From positions 2,604,001 through 2,668,000 of the forward strand of contig JASGHF010000001.1 of assembly GCA_047602465.1 (NCBI GenBank): a stretch of DNA of 64,000 nt. Direction: 5' to 3'. Source of the DNA: JADZAI01 sp047602465 (GTDB lineage Bacteria > Pseudomonadota > Alphaproteobacteria > Micropepsales > Micropepsaceae). The notes under the pieces were generated by a model. That model did not search any database. It saw only the letters and a list, made by a program, of their open reading frames with translations, and was not told the DNA's origin. The translations under genes were made by a program, and so were the position numbers. Positions 53,922 through 62,878 of the stretch are shown here, piece by piece (positions within the stretch are counted from its first letter, which is position 1; each line of letters opens with the position of its first letter).

Positions 53922-54572
53922 TCAGACCAGCCTGGCGTCGCGCCACATGCCCCAGATGGGCGGGGCGTCTTCGCGGGCGTGGTATTCGCTGATGACGCGG
54001 AAGCCGTAGCGTTCGTAGAGCTTGATGTTGCGCGCGTTGGAATTGTCGAGATAGGCGGGCAGGCGTTCCGCATCGACCATCGGCAGGGTCGCATCCATCA
54101 TCGCGGAGCCGAGGCCCTGGCCCTGCGAGGCGGGCGGCACGCCGAGAAAGTAGAGATACCAGTGCGGCTCGTGCGGATGCTGCGCGTCCATCGCCATGGC
54201 GAGCGACATGGCGCGGTGCAGGCGCGAGATGCCGAGAATGGGCAGGAATTTCGGGATGAGGCGCAGCATCTCGCGCGGCGGCGTGGCGAGGACGCCAAGG
54301 TCGGACGGCGGCAGCCAGATGGCGGCGGCGCGCATGTCAGAGCCGGAGACGTACATGAGGTCGGACGGCGCACATTGTTCGGCCAGCGCGAAATCGAAAT
54401 AGCGGCGGAGCGCGCCGGGATAGGCGCGGCCTTCGCGCAGGGTCCATTGCAGGACGGGATCGTCCATGAAGGCGCCGGTGAGGAGATCGGCGAGCCGGGA
54501 CAGCTCGGCGCGCGTGGCCTTGCGAGGCGCGAAGGCTTCGCGCCGCCGGGCCTGCATTGAAAGGGCAGCCAT
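53922..54572 (-). CDS. GNAT family N-acetyltransferase, paralog 2
   Basis: A 216 aa acetyltransferase. Acetyl-CoA loop PASQGQGLGSAMMDATL near residue 148; AYLDNSNARNIKLYERYGFR near 177; DAPPIWGMWRDARLV at the end. LLTGAFMDDPVLQWTLREGR matches LLADAFRDDPCLQWTFR in paralog 1. Its ATG overlaps the coq7 stop by 2 nt (TGATG), so it may be cotranscribed with dsbB-coq7. Substrate unknown. Confidence 0.87.
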   Translation of the reverse strand: MAALSMQARRREAFAPRKATRAELSRLADLLTGAFMDDPVLQWTLREGRAYPGALRRYFDFALAEQCAPSDLMYVSGSDMRAAAIWLPPSDLGVLATPPREMLRLIPKFLPILGISRLHRAMSLAMAMDAQHPHEPHWYLYFLGVPPASQGQGLGSAMMDATLPMVDAERLPAYLDNSNARNIKLYERYGFRVISEYHAREDAPPIWGMWRDARLV

Positions 54573-55162
54573 CAGATTCTCTCGCTGAGCCTTATCGCGA
54601 GGCGGCAGCCGGCCTTAACGAGGCCTGTGAGGATGGGATAAGCGGGAGCGTCCTTCGCTCCCTCCGCCCGCGCCGTGTCGCGATGTTCGATTTCCTCGGC
54701 ACGGAAACGGGCGACGACGTCTTCAAGTTCAGGATCGCGTCCGTTGAGACGGTCCTGCTGGCGGGCATAGTGATCGTCGATCACCTCCTCGACCGCCTCG
54801 GTGCAGGCCATGGCGGCCTTTTCACCCATCAGCGCGGTCACCGCCCCCAGCGCAAATCCGGCAGCGTGCCAGACCGGCGCCAGCGCCGTCGGGCGCACGT
54901 CGCGCTCGGCCAGCAGGCGATCGAAGGTTTCGAGATGGTGGTCTTCCTGCGCCGCCATGTGCCGCACCAGTTCGGCCGAGCGGGCCGTCGCCGGGCTGAC
55001 GCCCAGCACGGCCAGCTGGCCCTGATAGATGCGCACGGCGCCGTATTCGCCGGCATGATCCACACGGATCATCGCGGCGACATCGGCGGGCGTTGCCCCG
55101 GCCTTGCGCGCGCGCCCCGGACGGGGCGGCTCGCGCCGGCGTTTGGCTGCATCAGCGCTCAT
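54572..55162 (-). CDS. coq7: Demethoxyubiquinone hydroxylase (Coq7 type)
   Basis: Di-iron monooxygenase of ubiquinone synthesis, hydroxylating the 2-polyprenyl-3-methyl-6-methoxy benzoquinol. The 196 aa protein shows the carboxylate-bridged metal ligands in RVDHAGEYGAVRIYQ near residue 35, AAQEDHHLETFDRLL near 72, TEAVEEVIDDHYARQ near 120 and RAEEIEHRDTARAEG near 152. The N-terminal 20 residues are basic and extra. ATG at 55162 overlaps the dsbB stop by 4 nt. Confidence 0.93.
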   Translation of the reverse strand: MSADAAKRRREPPRPGRARKAGATPADVAAMIRVDHAGEYGAVRIYQGQLAVLGVSPATARSAELVRHMAAQEDHHLETFDRLLAERDVRPTALAPVWHAAGFALGAVTALMGEKAAMACTEAVEEVIDDHYARQQDRLNGRDPELEDVVARFRAEEIEHRDTARAEGAKDAPAYPILTGLVKAGCRLAIRLSERI

Positions 55163-55689
55163 GCGCGGAAGCGTCCCTTGAGTTGACCCTGCACCATACC
55201 CCAGAAGGCAAGCACCGCGAGCAGGCCCGAGATGATGGCGTTCCAGCCAGCCATCGACAGACCCAGAAACACCCACGCCGCTTCGTCGCACCGGACGATC
55301 TTCGCCGTCTCCATGCTGCCCAGAAGATCGCCGATGTTGGTTTCGATTGGCTGAACGGAGCCGCCGCATTCCTTCAGGCCTTCCCAGAACTTCCATTCCA
55401 CCCCGGCGTGGAACACCGCGATTCCGGCCCCGACCAGAAAGGCGATGCCGGCAAGGCCCAGAAATGCGCGAGAAACGCCCTTTGGCCCCTTCACCAAAGC
55501 GAAGGCGAGGAGGGCGGCGGCGGCGGCGATGAAAAGCGGCGGGCGCTGCCACAGGCACAGGATGCAGGGCAGAAGGCCAAGGACATACTGGGCGTAATAG
55601 GCGAAACCCAGCATGGCGGCCGGGGCCGCCGCGAGGCCGAGGGATACGAGGCGCAGGCGCTGACGGGTCGTTAGGTGACGAGCTGGCAT
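55159..55689 (-). CDS. dsbB: Disulfide bond formation protein B
   Basis: Inner-membrane oxidase that passes electrons from DsbA to quinone. The 176 aa protein has four membrane helices. The first Cys pair is LLPCILCLWQRPP near residue 41. The second pair is split between LKECGGSV near 106 and KIVRCDEAAWVFLGLSMAGW near 132. Its stop overlaps the coq7 start by 4 nt, a conserved pairing in this class, perhaps because both act with ubiquinone. Confidence 0.9.
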   Translation of the reverse strand: MPARHLTTRQRLRLVSLGLAAAPAAMLGFAYYAQYVLGLLPCILCLWQRPPLFIAAAAALLAFALVKGPKGVSRAFLGLAGIAFLVGAGIAVFHAGVEWKFWEGLKECGGSVQPIETNIGDLLGSMETAKIVRCDEAAWVFLGLSMAGWNAIISGLLAVLAFWGMVQGQLKGRFRA

Positions 55690-55791
55690 GCGGCGGATAT
55701 GCCCATTTGGACGCCCGCTTGCAAAGCCCCGGCAGACCCCCAAGATGGCCTGAAGGGTTCACAAAAACTTTCCATTCCAAGGAGGCATCCC

Positions 55792-56220
55792 ATGGTCAAC
55801 AAGCTCGACAAGGTTCTCTACACGGCGCATGCGACCTCGACCGGCGGGCGCGACGGCAAGTCGGTCGCCGCCGACGGTCATCTGGACGTGAAGCTGGACC
55901 CGCCGCCGTCCATGGGCGGCAAGGGCGAAGGCACGAACCCGGAATCGCTGTTCGCGGCGGGGTATTCGGCCTGCTTCATCGGCGCGATCAAGGCGGTGGC
56001 CCGGGCGCAGAAGCTGACCGTGCCGCCGGACATCCGGATCGACGCCTCGGTCGGCATCGGGCCGATTTCGCACGGCTTCGGCATCTCGGCGGATCTGAAG
56101 GTGCATATCCCCGGCATGGAGCGCGAGGCGGCCGAGAAGCTGGTGGAAGCGGCGCATCAGGTGTGCCCGTATTCCAACGCGACGCGCGGCAATATCGAGG
56201 TGACGCTGAGCGTCGTCTGA
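55792..56220 (+). CDS. ohr: Organic hydroperoxide resistance protein
   Basis: Thiol peroxidase of the Ohr/OsmC family that reduces organic and fatty acid hydroperoxides. The 142 aa protein has the two redox Cys in FAAGYSACFIGAI near residue 63 and AAHQVCPYSNATRGN near 125. GGKGEGTNPESLFAAGYSAC is a clear Ohr signature. A strong ribosome site AAGGAGG lies 8 nt before the ATG. No adjacent OhrR regulator gene is seen. Confidence 0.93.
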   Translation: MVNKLDKVLYTAHATSTGGRDGKSVAADGHLDVKLDPPPSMGGKGEGTNPESLFAAGYSACFIGAIKAVARAQKLTVPPDIRIDASVGIGPISHGFGISADLKVHIPGMEREAAEKLVEAAHQVCPYSNATRGNIEVTLSVV

Positions 56221-56269
56221 GGCGCGGTTGACGCTGGGGCCTGCGGGCGACTACATCGCGGCCCCGAGT

Positions 56270-56353
56270 GCCCCTGTGGTGGAATGGTAGACGCGGCGGA
56301 TTCAAAATCCGTTGCCGAAAGGCATGCTGGTTCGAGTCCGGCCAGGGGCACCA
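56270..56353 (+). tRNA. tRNA-Leu (anticodon CAA)
   Basis: Acceptor stem GCCCCTG (56270-56276) pairs with CAGGGGC (56343-56349), followed by A and an encoded CCA. The anticodon arm is GCGGA-TTCAAAA-TCCGT, giving CAA (reads UUG). A long variable arm (class II) precedes the T arm, GGTTCGAGTCC. All arms are intact. Confidence 0.95.
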
Positions 56354-56438
56354 CTCAAAACGGACCGCGCCTTTTGCGCCGCCGCAGACCGTGTATCATC
56401 CGTACGGGACCAGGGATGGTCGGGAGCGCCGGCGAACG

Positions 56439-57389
56439 ATGCAAGCGCCAAGTCTGAGCTATCGCGGCCCGGCGCACGGTCCGGCGTATGAATTCTGGCG
56501 CGAGGAATTCCTGCGCCGGGTCATGTCGGGCGACATGGCGCCCCTGGCCGATGGGCCGATCGACTGCAACATCGCCGCGCTGGCCTTGCCGGGCGTCCGC
56601 CTGTCGGGCGCGAGCGGTTCACCCATGAGCTTCCGCGCGACGGGCGGCGACAAGGAGCAGGCGCTCGCTCTGGTGCTGGGCGCGGATGTCGCCATGCGGA
56701 TCGAGTCCGATCGCAGAACGCTGGATATCCAGCCGGGCGGCATCGGGCTTGCCGATACGATGGCTTCTGGATCGTCTGTCTCCCAAAGCGCGGCGGGGCG
56801 CTTCAGGTCCGTCTTCATCGATCGCCGGCGTCTGCTAGCGCGTTGTCCGGACGCCGAGGCGCTGGTCGCACGGCCGCATGCCGGGGCGGCCGGCGCGGCG
56901 GCGCTGCTTGGCCGCTATTACGACCTGGCCCTTGCGGACCTGGCGGACGCCGATGCGCTGACGCGCGACGCGGCCGCTCAGCACATCATCGATCTCGTCA
57001 CGCTGGTGCTGGGCGTTTCACGCGATGCGGCGGAGATGGCGCGTCAGGGCGGAGCCGCCGCCGCGCGTTTCGCGCTGGCCAAGGCCGAGATCGCCAGGGC
57101 GCTGGGCGATGGCGGCCTGACCCTGACGCAACTGGCCCTGCGTTGCGGCGCGAGTCCGCGGACGATCCAGTCGCATTTCGAGGCCGCGGGCACGAGCTTT
57201 TCGCAATACCTCATGGAGCAGAGACTGCTCCGCGCCGAGCGGCTGCTTCGCAGCGCTGCGCTGGCGGGGCGCGGGATCGCGGATATCGCCGGCATGGCCG
57301 GGTTCAACGACCTCTCCTATTTTCACCGCTGCTTCCGGCGCCGCTTCGGCGCGACGCCGGCTGACTACCGGGCGGCGTTCAGAAGCTGA
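56439..57389 (+). CDS. AraC family transcriptional regulator
   Basis: A 316 aa regulator. The C-terminal AraC DNA-binding domain spans about residues 215-315: LTLTQLALRCGASPRTIQSH then IADIAGMAGFNDLSYFHRCF and GATPADYRAAF. The N-terminal half (AraC-binding-like) would sense a ligand. ATG at 56439 was chosen because a longer frame runs back through the tRNA. It overlaps the convergent outer membrane protein gene by 11 nt. Confidence 0.88.
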   Translation: MQAPSLSYRGPAHGPAYEFWREEFLRRVMSGDMAPLADGPIDCNIAALALPGVRLSGASGSPMSFRATGGDKEQALALVLGADVAMRIESDRRTLDIQPGGIGLADTMASGSSVSQSAAGRFRSVFIDRRRLLARCPDAEALVARPHAGAAGAAALLGRYYDLALADLADADALTRDAAAQHIIDLVTLVLGVSRDAAEMARQGGAAAARFALAKAEIARALGDGGLTLTQLALRCGASPRTIQSHFEAAGTSFSQYLMEQRLLRAERLLRSAALAGRGIADIAGMAGFNDLSYFHRCFRRRFGATPADYRAAFRS

Positions 57390-58464
57390 CCATCGCGCTT
57401 GCGCGCAGGCCGTAGCTCCAGGCGTCGAACAGGCCGATCGACGCCCCGTGCGTCGCATAGTCGCCGTCCGGGTCGAGAGCGACGGTTCCGTAACGCATGT
57501 AGGGCTCGTTGCGCCGCCACGCCGCCGTTCCGCTGAACGAGAGGGTCAGCGTCTCGCTGGCGCGCCAGGCGAAGCCGGCCTCCAGCGCGAGGCGGGCCGC
57601 GCCGGCGCTGCGGCTGACAGACTCGGCGACGGCGTCGTCGATGGCCGGATAGGGATAGGACGGGTTCAGGGCGCGCGTATGCCTCAGCGATGCGTCGAGA
57701 TCGGCGGAGAGCCATCCGGCATCGAGGGTGAGCGCGCCGGTGAGGGCGAGCGTCTCGCTCAGCGGCGTTTCGGCGGCCACGCGGAAGCGCAGTCCGGCGA
57801 AGAACGCGGTCAAGTCGGCGTCCGCATCGATATAGGAAAGCGGGAAATCGGAGATATCCAGAAAGGCTTCGTAGGCCGCGAGAGCCTCGTGGCGCGAGGT
57901 GTATTCGACAGCGAGGCCGACAGATGCGGTGAGACTTGTCGCGCCGGCGCGGAACGCGCGTTCTGCATCGGCTCCGCCCGACCAGATGTCGCCGTCGAGC
58001 GAGCGGCGGAGGCCCGCATCGCGCTCACTTTCGCCGCCGAGCGCGCAGGTGATGTCCGGCGGCGTCAGCGCGAAGCAGGTCCGGTTGAAGGCGTTCGGCA
58101 CCGAAGGAAAGTCCGGCGTGACGGATTCATCGTCCGACTCCGACAGATACCCAAGATGCAGCTTCAGCCGCGCCGGACCGCCGAGAAAATGGAAAGCGTC
58201 GTTGCGCGTGTAGGCGATCTCGCCGCCCACGCGGCGGACCTCGCCGCTGAGCTTTGCGAAGGGCAGCAGCGTGTAGTTGCCGACTTCATCCGTCGCGGGG
58301 TCATAGATGCCCGCCGAGATCGCGCCGAAGGCGCGCTCCGGCGCGATGCGGCCGTTTTCGCCGATGAAGGACAAGCTCAACCCGTCGCCATCTGCGACGG
58401 CGGCAGGCGCCAGACAGGCAGACAGCAGTGCCGTCCATCCGGCACGACGCAGAAATCCAGACAT
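57379..58464 (-). CDS. Putative outer membrane beta-barrel protein
   Basis: A 361 aa exported protein with a signal peptide (MSGFLRRAGWTALLSACLAP, cleavage near AVADG). The mature part is made of alternating polar and hydrophobic strands with many aromatic residues (LALEAGFAWRASETLTLSFS; ATSLTASVGLAVEYTSRH) and ends in AMVSF with a terminal Phe, the outer membrane insertion signal. No named family recognised. It converges with the AraC regulator gene. Confidence 0.77.
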   Translation of the reverse strand: MSGFLRRAGWTALLSACLAPAAVADGDGLSLSFIGENGRIAPERAFGAISAGIYDPATDEVGNYTLLPFAKLSGEVRRVGGEIAYTRNDAFHFLGGPARLKLHLGYLSESDDESVTPDFPSVPNAFNRTCFALTPPDITCALGGESERDAGLRRSLDGDIWSGGADAERAFRAGATSLTASVGLAVEYTSRHEALAAYEAFLDISDFPLSYIDADADLTAFFAGLRFRVAAETPLSETLALTGALTLDAGWLSADLDASLRHTRALNPSYPYPAIDDAVAESVSRSAGAARLALEAGFAWRASETLTLSFSGTAAWRRNEPYMRYGTVALDPDGDYATHGASIGLFDAWSYGLRASAMVSF

Positions 58465-58696
58465 GTGATGATCCAGCCGTTTCGGTACCGGTATCGGCCC
58501 TGAATAGCGATGCAGGGCCGCCTCGTCGTGGACGGACGCGCAGCATGGCGTGGACAATCGCGCAGCCGCGCAGCCGCGCAACCGCGCTTTGCCGATGCGC
58601 GGGGCGTCCGGTTCGAGGCAAGGCGCACCACCTAAGGTTTGTTGCCGCCCACGCAGCGCAGCCTTACGTTTGCGCCAAAGCGAGCTTTTGGGGGCC

Positions 58697-59065
58697 ATGA
58701 GTATGAAAATCATGTCGAAGATCGCTCTGCTGGGCGCGGCGATGCCTTTGCTGGCCGCATGCGGCGGCGGCAACGCATCGAAGGTCGAGGAGATGGTGGA
58801 AACCTGCTGGGCACCGGGGGTGAAGGCGCAGGCAGGTCTCAGCGACATCAAGATCGGCGAAATCCAGGTCATGGAAGAAAAGCTCTCGCCTGCGGACGAG
58901 GCGAACGGGTTCACCTGGGTCGCTTCCGTCCTCATCAAGTACACCTATCTCCAGACCGCCGGCGGGTCCTGGCAGAACGGCATGCGTATGCCGTCCGCCG
59001 CCGTGCGCGAAGGCAAGCTGCGGCTGGAGCGCGCCGATGGCATCAAATGCGAAACCGACGCCTGA
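58697..59065 (+). CDS. Hypothetical lipoprotein
   Basis: A 122 aa predicted lipoprotein: MKIMSKIALLGAAMPLLAAC (from the second ATG, at 58703) ends at the lipobox Cys, followed by GGGNASKVEEM. The mature domain has IGEIQVMEEKLSPADEANGF and two more Cys (VETCWAPG, IKCETDA) that could pair. No family recognised. The start is 58697 or 58703. Confidence 0.7.
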   Translation: MSMKIMSKIALLGAAMPLLAACGGGNASKVEEMVETCWAPGVKAQAGLSDIKIGEIQVMEEKLSPADEANGFTWVASVLIKYTYLQTAGGSWQNGMRMPSAAVREGKLRLERADGIKCETDA

Positions 59066-59068
59066 CCG

Positions 59069-60025
59069 TCAGAACCGCGCGAATTGCGGCGGGCATGCGG
59101 CCATCAGGCCTGCGGTGATCGGATTGCCCTTCAGCGTCGCGGCGAGGCGCTCGACGCTGAACGTCGCGTCCGGCGGATTGAGCATATAGGGAACGACGAT
59201 CTCATGCCGCAGGGCGTCGTGATCGGCGAGCGTCACGTTTGGCGCGACGCAGCGATACTGCCAGACATGGAGATCGGGCGGCATGCCGGGATCGGCGGCC
59301 CATTTCGGCGCATTGAGGCGCTGCGTGTTGCCGCGGATATGCAGCGCGTAGAAGAGCTGCATCACCCACGAGATCTGCGACATGTTGAACGGGTCGGCGA
59401 AACGGAACGGGTGCAGGTCGCGGATGAGGCACTGGCCGTCCGGCAATTGCGAATACCAGCAATAGCCTATGAGATCGTGCTTCACGGCGAGATCGACCAT
59501 CAGGGCGCCGATCTCGATATTGAGGGCGATCCATTTTTCGAGCGGCAGGCGCGGATACATCATGTCCTTGCTGAGGCCGGGCGGGTACTCGAAGAGCGAG
59601 AACCACGAGACGAAACCGGCCTTCTCGATGCGGCCATAGCCGAGGCAGGGAATGGGCGCGTAGCCGCGCTCCTGCAGACGCTGCGCGACGCGGTATTCGG
59701 TGGAGGCCTGCTGGAACGAGGCGCCGCCGCGAAAGGCGCCGTCATGGCCGGAGGCGATGTCGTCCATCATGCGGCCGTCGAAATCGAAGACGGGGGCCTT
59801 GGGGCCGGAGCGGTGAAAGGCGCCGAACTGGACGGGTCCGCCGTCGAGACCCGCGCCCTTCAGCTTGAGGACGCGGCCGCCGCCCTGGGGGTGGGGGAGG
59901 TGGACCGAGCGCGCGCCATCCGTGTCGATCGCCGCGATACGGCCCGCATACCAGTCCGTCACGATCGCGCGGCAATCGTCGGGGACATTGTGGAACGTGA
60001 TGCTGTCGAGAGACTGGTCTTGCAC
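59069..60025 (-). CDS. Protein of unknown function, possibly kinase-like (SelO-like motif)
   Basis: A 318 aa protein without signal or membrane segment. GTG at 60025 was chosen, since GAAGG lies 8 nt upstream and earlier starts would overlap the divergent glycosyltransferase. RVLKLKGAGLDGG near residue 60, then FDGRMMDDIASG and ASTEYRVAQRLQERGYAP near 115, recall the LKGAG...DGR...E..A..L pattern of SelO pseudokinases. CLIRDLHPFRFADPFNMSQI near 210 could be a metal-binding loop. This is a weak pattern match, not an identification. The neighbouring genes encode glycosyltransferases. Confidence 0.6.
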   Translation of the reverse strand: MQDQSLDSITFHNVPDDCRAIVTDWYAGRIAAIDTDGARSVHLPHPQGGGRVLKLKGAGLDGGPVQFGAFHRSGPKAPVFDFDGRMMDDIASGHDGAFRGGASFQQASTEYRVAQRLQERGYAPIPCLGYGRIEKAGFVSWFSLFEYPPGLSKDMMYPRLPLEKWIALNIEIGALMVDLAVKHDLIGYCWYSQLPDGQCLIRDLHPFRFADPFNMSQISWVMQLFYALHIRGNTQRLNAPKWAADPGMPPDLHVWQYRCVAPNVTLADHDALRHEIVVPYMLNPPDATFSVERLAATLKGNPITAGLMAACPPQFARF

Positions 60026-60097
60026 GCCGCGAACCTTCTGCCGGATGGTGCGATCATTCGCGGCGCGGCCGCAGAGGGCAAGACGGCCGGCGCATAA

Positions 60098-61063
60098 ATG
60101 AAGATCCTTCTTCTGCACCATCCCTATGTGACGGCGCGCTTCGAGCAGGATCTGCTGGGCCGGGTGGCCGAGCGGCCCGAGTTCACCGTGACGCCGGCCG
60201 ATCCCGTCCTGCTGGCCGAGGGGCGGCTGCCGGTTGCGCTGTCAGGTTATGACGCGGTCGTCGTGTTCGTGGCGTTCAACGCGCTCCGGCGTGCGCCGCC
60301 GCTCGACTGGCAGGGCTTTGAGGGCCTGCGGCTGCTGTTCGATCATGACGTGATCCAGAACTATTCCGACATCTTCGATCCGGGGCTGAAGGGATTGTGG
60401 ACGGCCGAGTTCGCCCGTCACCGCTTCGACGCGCTGATCACGTCCGGCGATGCGGTGCGCCGGAGACTGGAAGAGGACGGCGTTCCGGCGGACTGGCTGC
60501 CCAAGGCGTTCGACCCGTCGCGGTTCACGGACCGCGCGGGCGCGCGCGCCGGGATCGTGACCTATGGCAGCAAGTATCACTGCCGGCAGATCGCCGAGCG
60601 GGCCTTGCGCGAGGCGGGCGTCGCGCTGGTGCGGCTGGATACGACGCCGTATCCGGCGCTGGCCGCGGAACTGTCCCCTTTCCTGGCGGGCATGGCGGTG
60701 TCGTCGGATCTGCCGACACCGGCGGCGGCGCGGGCGGCGCTGGCGAGCGTGCCGGCGCGCGACGTCGCGATGCGGCCGGGGCTGGAGCCGATGGCGAAAC
60801 TGTTCGAACTCGCCGGGTCGGGCTGCTGTCCGATGGCCGATGCGATGGAGGATCTGGCGCTGCTGGGTTTCGTCGACGGCGTCAACGCCGTGACGTTCAC
60901 AAGCCACGCCGAACTGGTCGAGAAGGCGCGCCATTGGCTGGCGCGGCCGGACGAATTGCGCGCCCTGGGTTCGGCGGCGGCGCGGCTGGCGCATGAACGC
61001 CATAGCTGGGCCGATCGGGCAGAGACGCTGAGCGCGTTGATCGCCCGGCGGCTGCAGGCCTGA
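60098..61063 (+). CDS. Glycosyltransferase family 1, CgeB-like
   Basis: A 321 aa protein starting MKILLLHHPYVTARFEQDLL. GLRLLFDHDVIQNYSDIF near residue 80 and VTYGSKYHCRQIAERALREA near 155 fit a GT-B fold. GLEPMAKLFELAGSGCCPMA near 230 and FTSHAELVEKARHWL followed by HERHSWADRAETL are the C-terminal CgeB/GT1 marks for nucleotide-sugar binding. The sugar and acceptor are unknown. It converges tail to tail with the large glycosyltransferase gene at 61064 with no gap. Confidence 0.82.
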   Translation: MKILLLHHPYVTARFEQDLLGRVAERPEFTVTPADPVLLAEGRLPVALSGYDAVVVFVAFNALRRAPPLDWQGFEGLRLLFDHDVIQNYSDIFDPGLKGLWTAEFARHRFDALITSGDAVRRRLEEDGVPADWLPKAFDPSRFTDRAGARAGIVTYGSKYHCRQIAERALREAGVALVRLDTTPYPALAAELSPFLAGMAVSSDLPTPAAARAALASVPARDVAMRPGLEPMAKLFELAGSGCCPMADAMEDLALLGFVDGVNAVTFTSHAELVEKARHWLARPDELRALGSAAARLAHERHSWADRAETLSALIARRLQA

Positions 61064-62878
61064 TCAGCGCGGCGGATTCGCGAGCCGGTAGAAACGTTTC
61101 ATGATGAGCGCCTTCTGGTGCATCGCCTCGAAACCGGCGCGTGCGCCGGGCGCCTGCAGCCAGGCGTGGAAGCGCGCGGCGATCTCGGGCGGCTGGCCGC
61201 CCAGCGCCCGGCGGCGCAGCGCATTCAGATGGGTGTCGAGGTGGAACGGCGCGCGGTCAGGCCAGGCGCCGTGGTTCCGGGCGAAGGCGGCGGCGGCGGC
61301 ATAGCCGCCGGCGATCTCGCGCACCAGCGCGCCCGGCGAAAGCCGCCGTTTCGCCGGGCGGCCGGAAAAGTTGTGTGTAAGCTGGACGTCCAGATTGTCC
61401 GGCGTCAGCCAGCCCTCGCCGCCATAGTGATCGTAGACATAGGCCGGCACGCCGAGCGCGATGGCGTAGATGACGGTCTTGCCGATGGTGACGACCGCGT
61501 CCGTGCCGGCGAGGTCGGCCGGGGTCACGCGCTGCGCTTCGCCATGGTGGCCGATATGGCGCACGGCGACGCCCTTGGTCTGAAGGATCTCCAGCGCCTC
61601 GAGAAGTTCTTCCGGCGGATGATTCGACACGAGCGTCAGATGGCCGAGCCGCGCCGCCGGCGGATCGCCGCGATGAATATGGAAGGCGGCCGGTGCGGCG
61701 TTGGAGAAGACCTGGATGTGGTTGCCTTCCAGTTCGCCGTGATGGCGGCGCAGCATCTCGGTGCGGGTTTCGGGCGAGTTGACGAAGATATCCGCCGACA
61801 GCGCGCGGGCGAGCGGCGCGTTCAGATGCTCGTAAGGCTCGAACGGCGACAGCGACACATAGACGACATGCGGCATCCAGCTCGCCGAGGCGCGCTCCAG
61901 CGAGGCGAGCGGGAGCAATGTCAGCAGATCGTGCTGGCACCAGACGAGGTCGAAATGCTCCAGCCGCACGGCCTCGACGTCGTCCGTCAGCGTCACGCCA
62001 TCGATCTCGTCGCAGATCGGGCGGCCGATCATGTTGGCGGCGATGGTGACGCTGTCGCCCCGATCGCGGAACCACTCCGCAGTCTCCAGCGCGACCATCT
62101 CGGAGCCAGCGAAATCGGCGAAATGGTTGGTCAGGATCAGCACGCGCAAAGCGCCCGGGCGCCTTGGCTGAGGCGTCAGCGGCGCGGGCGTCATCCAGAG
62201 GCCGCCATCGTCGCGATGTTCGGGCAGGTAGCTGCGCCCCGGCGGGATGGTTTCGAATTCGGCGCCCTGTTCGTCGGCGAGATAGTCGTAGCCGAGGCTC
62301 TGCATCCGCCGGCCGGGGTCGAGGCGGTTGTAAAGCTCGGCGCGGGCCTGCCGCCGCGCAGGCGCGATCATCTTCAGGTGATAGAGATTGAGGCCGGAAT
62401 CGCCGACACGCGGATCGGCGATGAACGCGGTCCACGGCAGATGGAGATCACCGTCAGGCGTCACCACGCCGTCGGCGACGCGGAGCAGGCGGGCCTGGCG
62501 CTTCTGCCCCCAGACGCCGTCGGTGCGGTATTCGGCGGGCGTATACATTTCGCGCAGCGCGAAGGTGACGGCGTTGCAGTCGCTCTGGCTCGTGAGGGCC
62601 TGCATCTCGTCCGCAAGGGCCGCTTCGAAGCGCTCGTCGGGGTCGATCGCGAGCGCCCAGGCCGCGCCCGCATCGCGCGCGGCGTTCAGGAGCGCGACGC
62701 GGCGCTGAACCTCGTTGGAGAAGAGCGCGTCGCTGGCGCGGTCATCGTAGGAAACCCAGCCGTCCACCATCGGGGCGATGTTGACGAGCATGTCCGGCAC
62801 GAGATGCGCGTCGTGCCGGAACGAAAAGATGGCGAGGACATGTGGCCGCCGGCCGGGCCGGATATGCGTGGTGATCAT
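61064..62878 (-). CDS. Two-domain glycosyltransferase
   Basis: A 604 aa protein that looks like a fusion. The N-terminal 200 residues resemble a GT-A fold family 2 domain (LAIFSFRHDAHLVPDMLVNI; WALAIDPDERFEAAL, with an acidic DPDE). The rest, from LRVLILTNHFADFAGSEMVA, resembles a GT-B family 1 transferase (HLTLVSNHPPEELLEALEIL; GKTVIYAIALGVPAYVYDHY near residue 475). ATG at 62878 overlaps the upstream stop by 4 nt. Probably acts on a surface polysaccharide; substrates unknown. Confidence 0.8.
   Translation of the reverse strand: MITTHIRPGRRPHVLAIFSFRHDAHLVPDMLVNIAPMVDGWVSYDDRASDALFSNEVQRRVALLNAARDAGAAWALAIDPDERFEAALADEMQALTSQSDCNAVTFALREMYTPAEYRTDGVWGQKRQARLLRVADGVVTPDGDLHLPWTAFIADPRVGDSGLNLYHLKMIAPARRQARAELYNRLDPGRRMQSLGYDYLADEQGAEFETIPPGRSYLPEHRDDGGLWMTPAPLTPQPRRPGALRVLILTNHFADFAGSEMVALETAEWFRDRGDSVTIAANMIGRPICDEIDGVTLTDDVEAVRLEHFDLVWCQHDLLTLLPLASLERASASWMPHVVYVSLSPFEPYEHLNAPLARALSADIFVNSPETRTEMLRRHHGELEGNHIQVFSNAAPAAFHIHRGDPPAARLGHLTLVSNHPPEELLEALEILQTKGVAVRHIGHHGEAQRVTPADLAGTDAVVTIGKTVIYAIALGVPAYVYDHYGGEGWLTPDNLDVQLTHNFSGRPAKRRLSPGALVREIAGGYAAAAAFARNHGAWPDRAPFHLDTHLNALRRRALGGQPPEIAARFHAWLQAPGARAGFEAMHQKALIMKRFYRLANPPR

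Noticed and set aside
54648..54672. GCGTCCTTCG followed by CTCCCTCCGCC, resembling the start of repeat R
   Set aside because: It lies in coq7 and encodes the conserved RAEGAKDAPAYPIL stretch; the hairpins and the CTCAGGATGAGG part are absent.
56268..56438. N-terminal extension of the AraC regulator through the tRNA
   Set aside because: The region is a complete tRNA-Leu gene with CCA; the ATG at 56439 gives a normal-length regulator.
58558..58586. Direct repeats of CGCAGCCG near the lipoprotein gene
   Set aside because: A short GC-rich slippage tract of three imperfect units, with no link to a feature.
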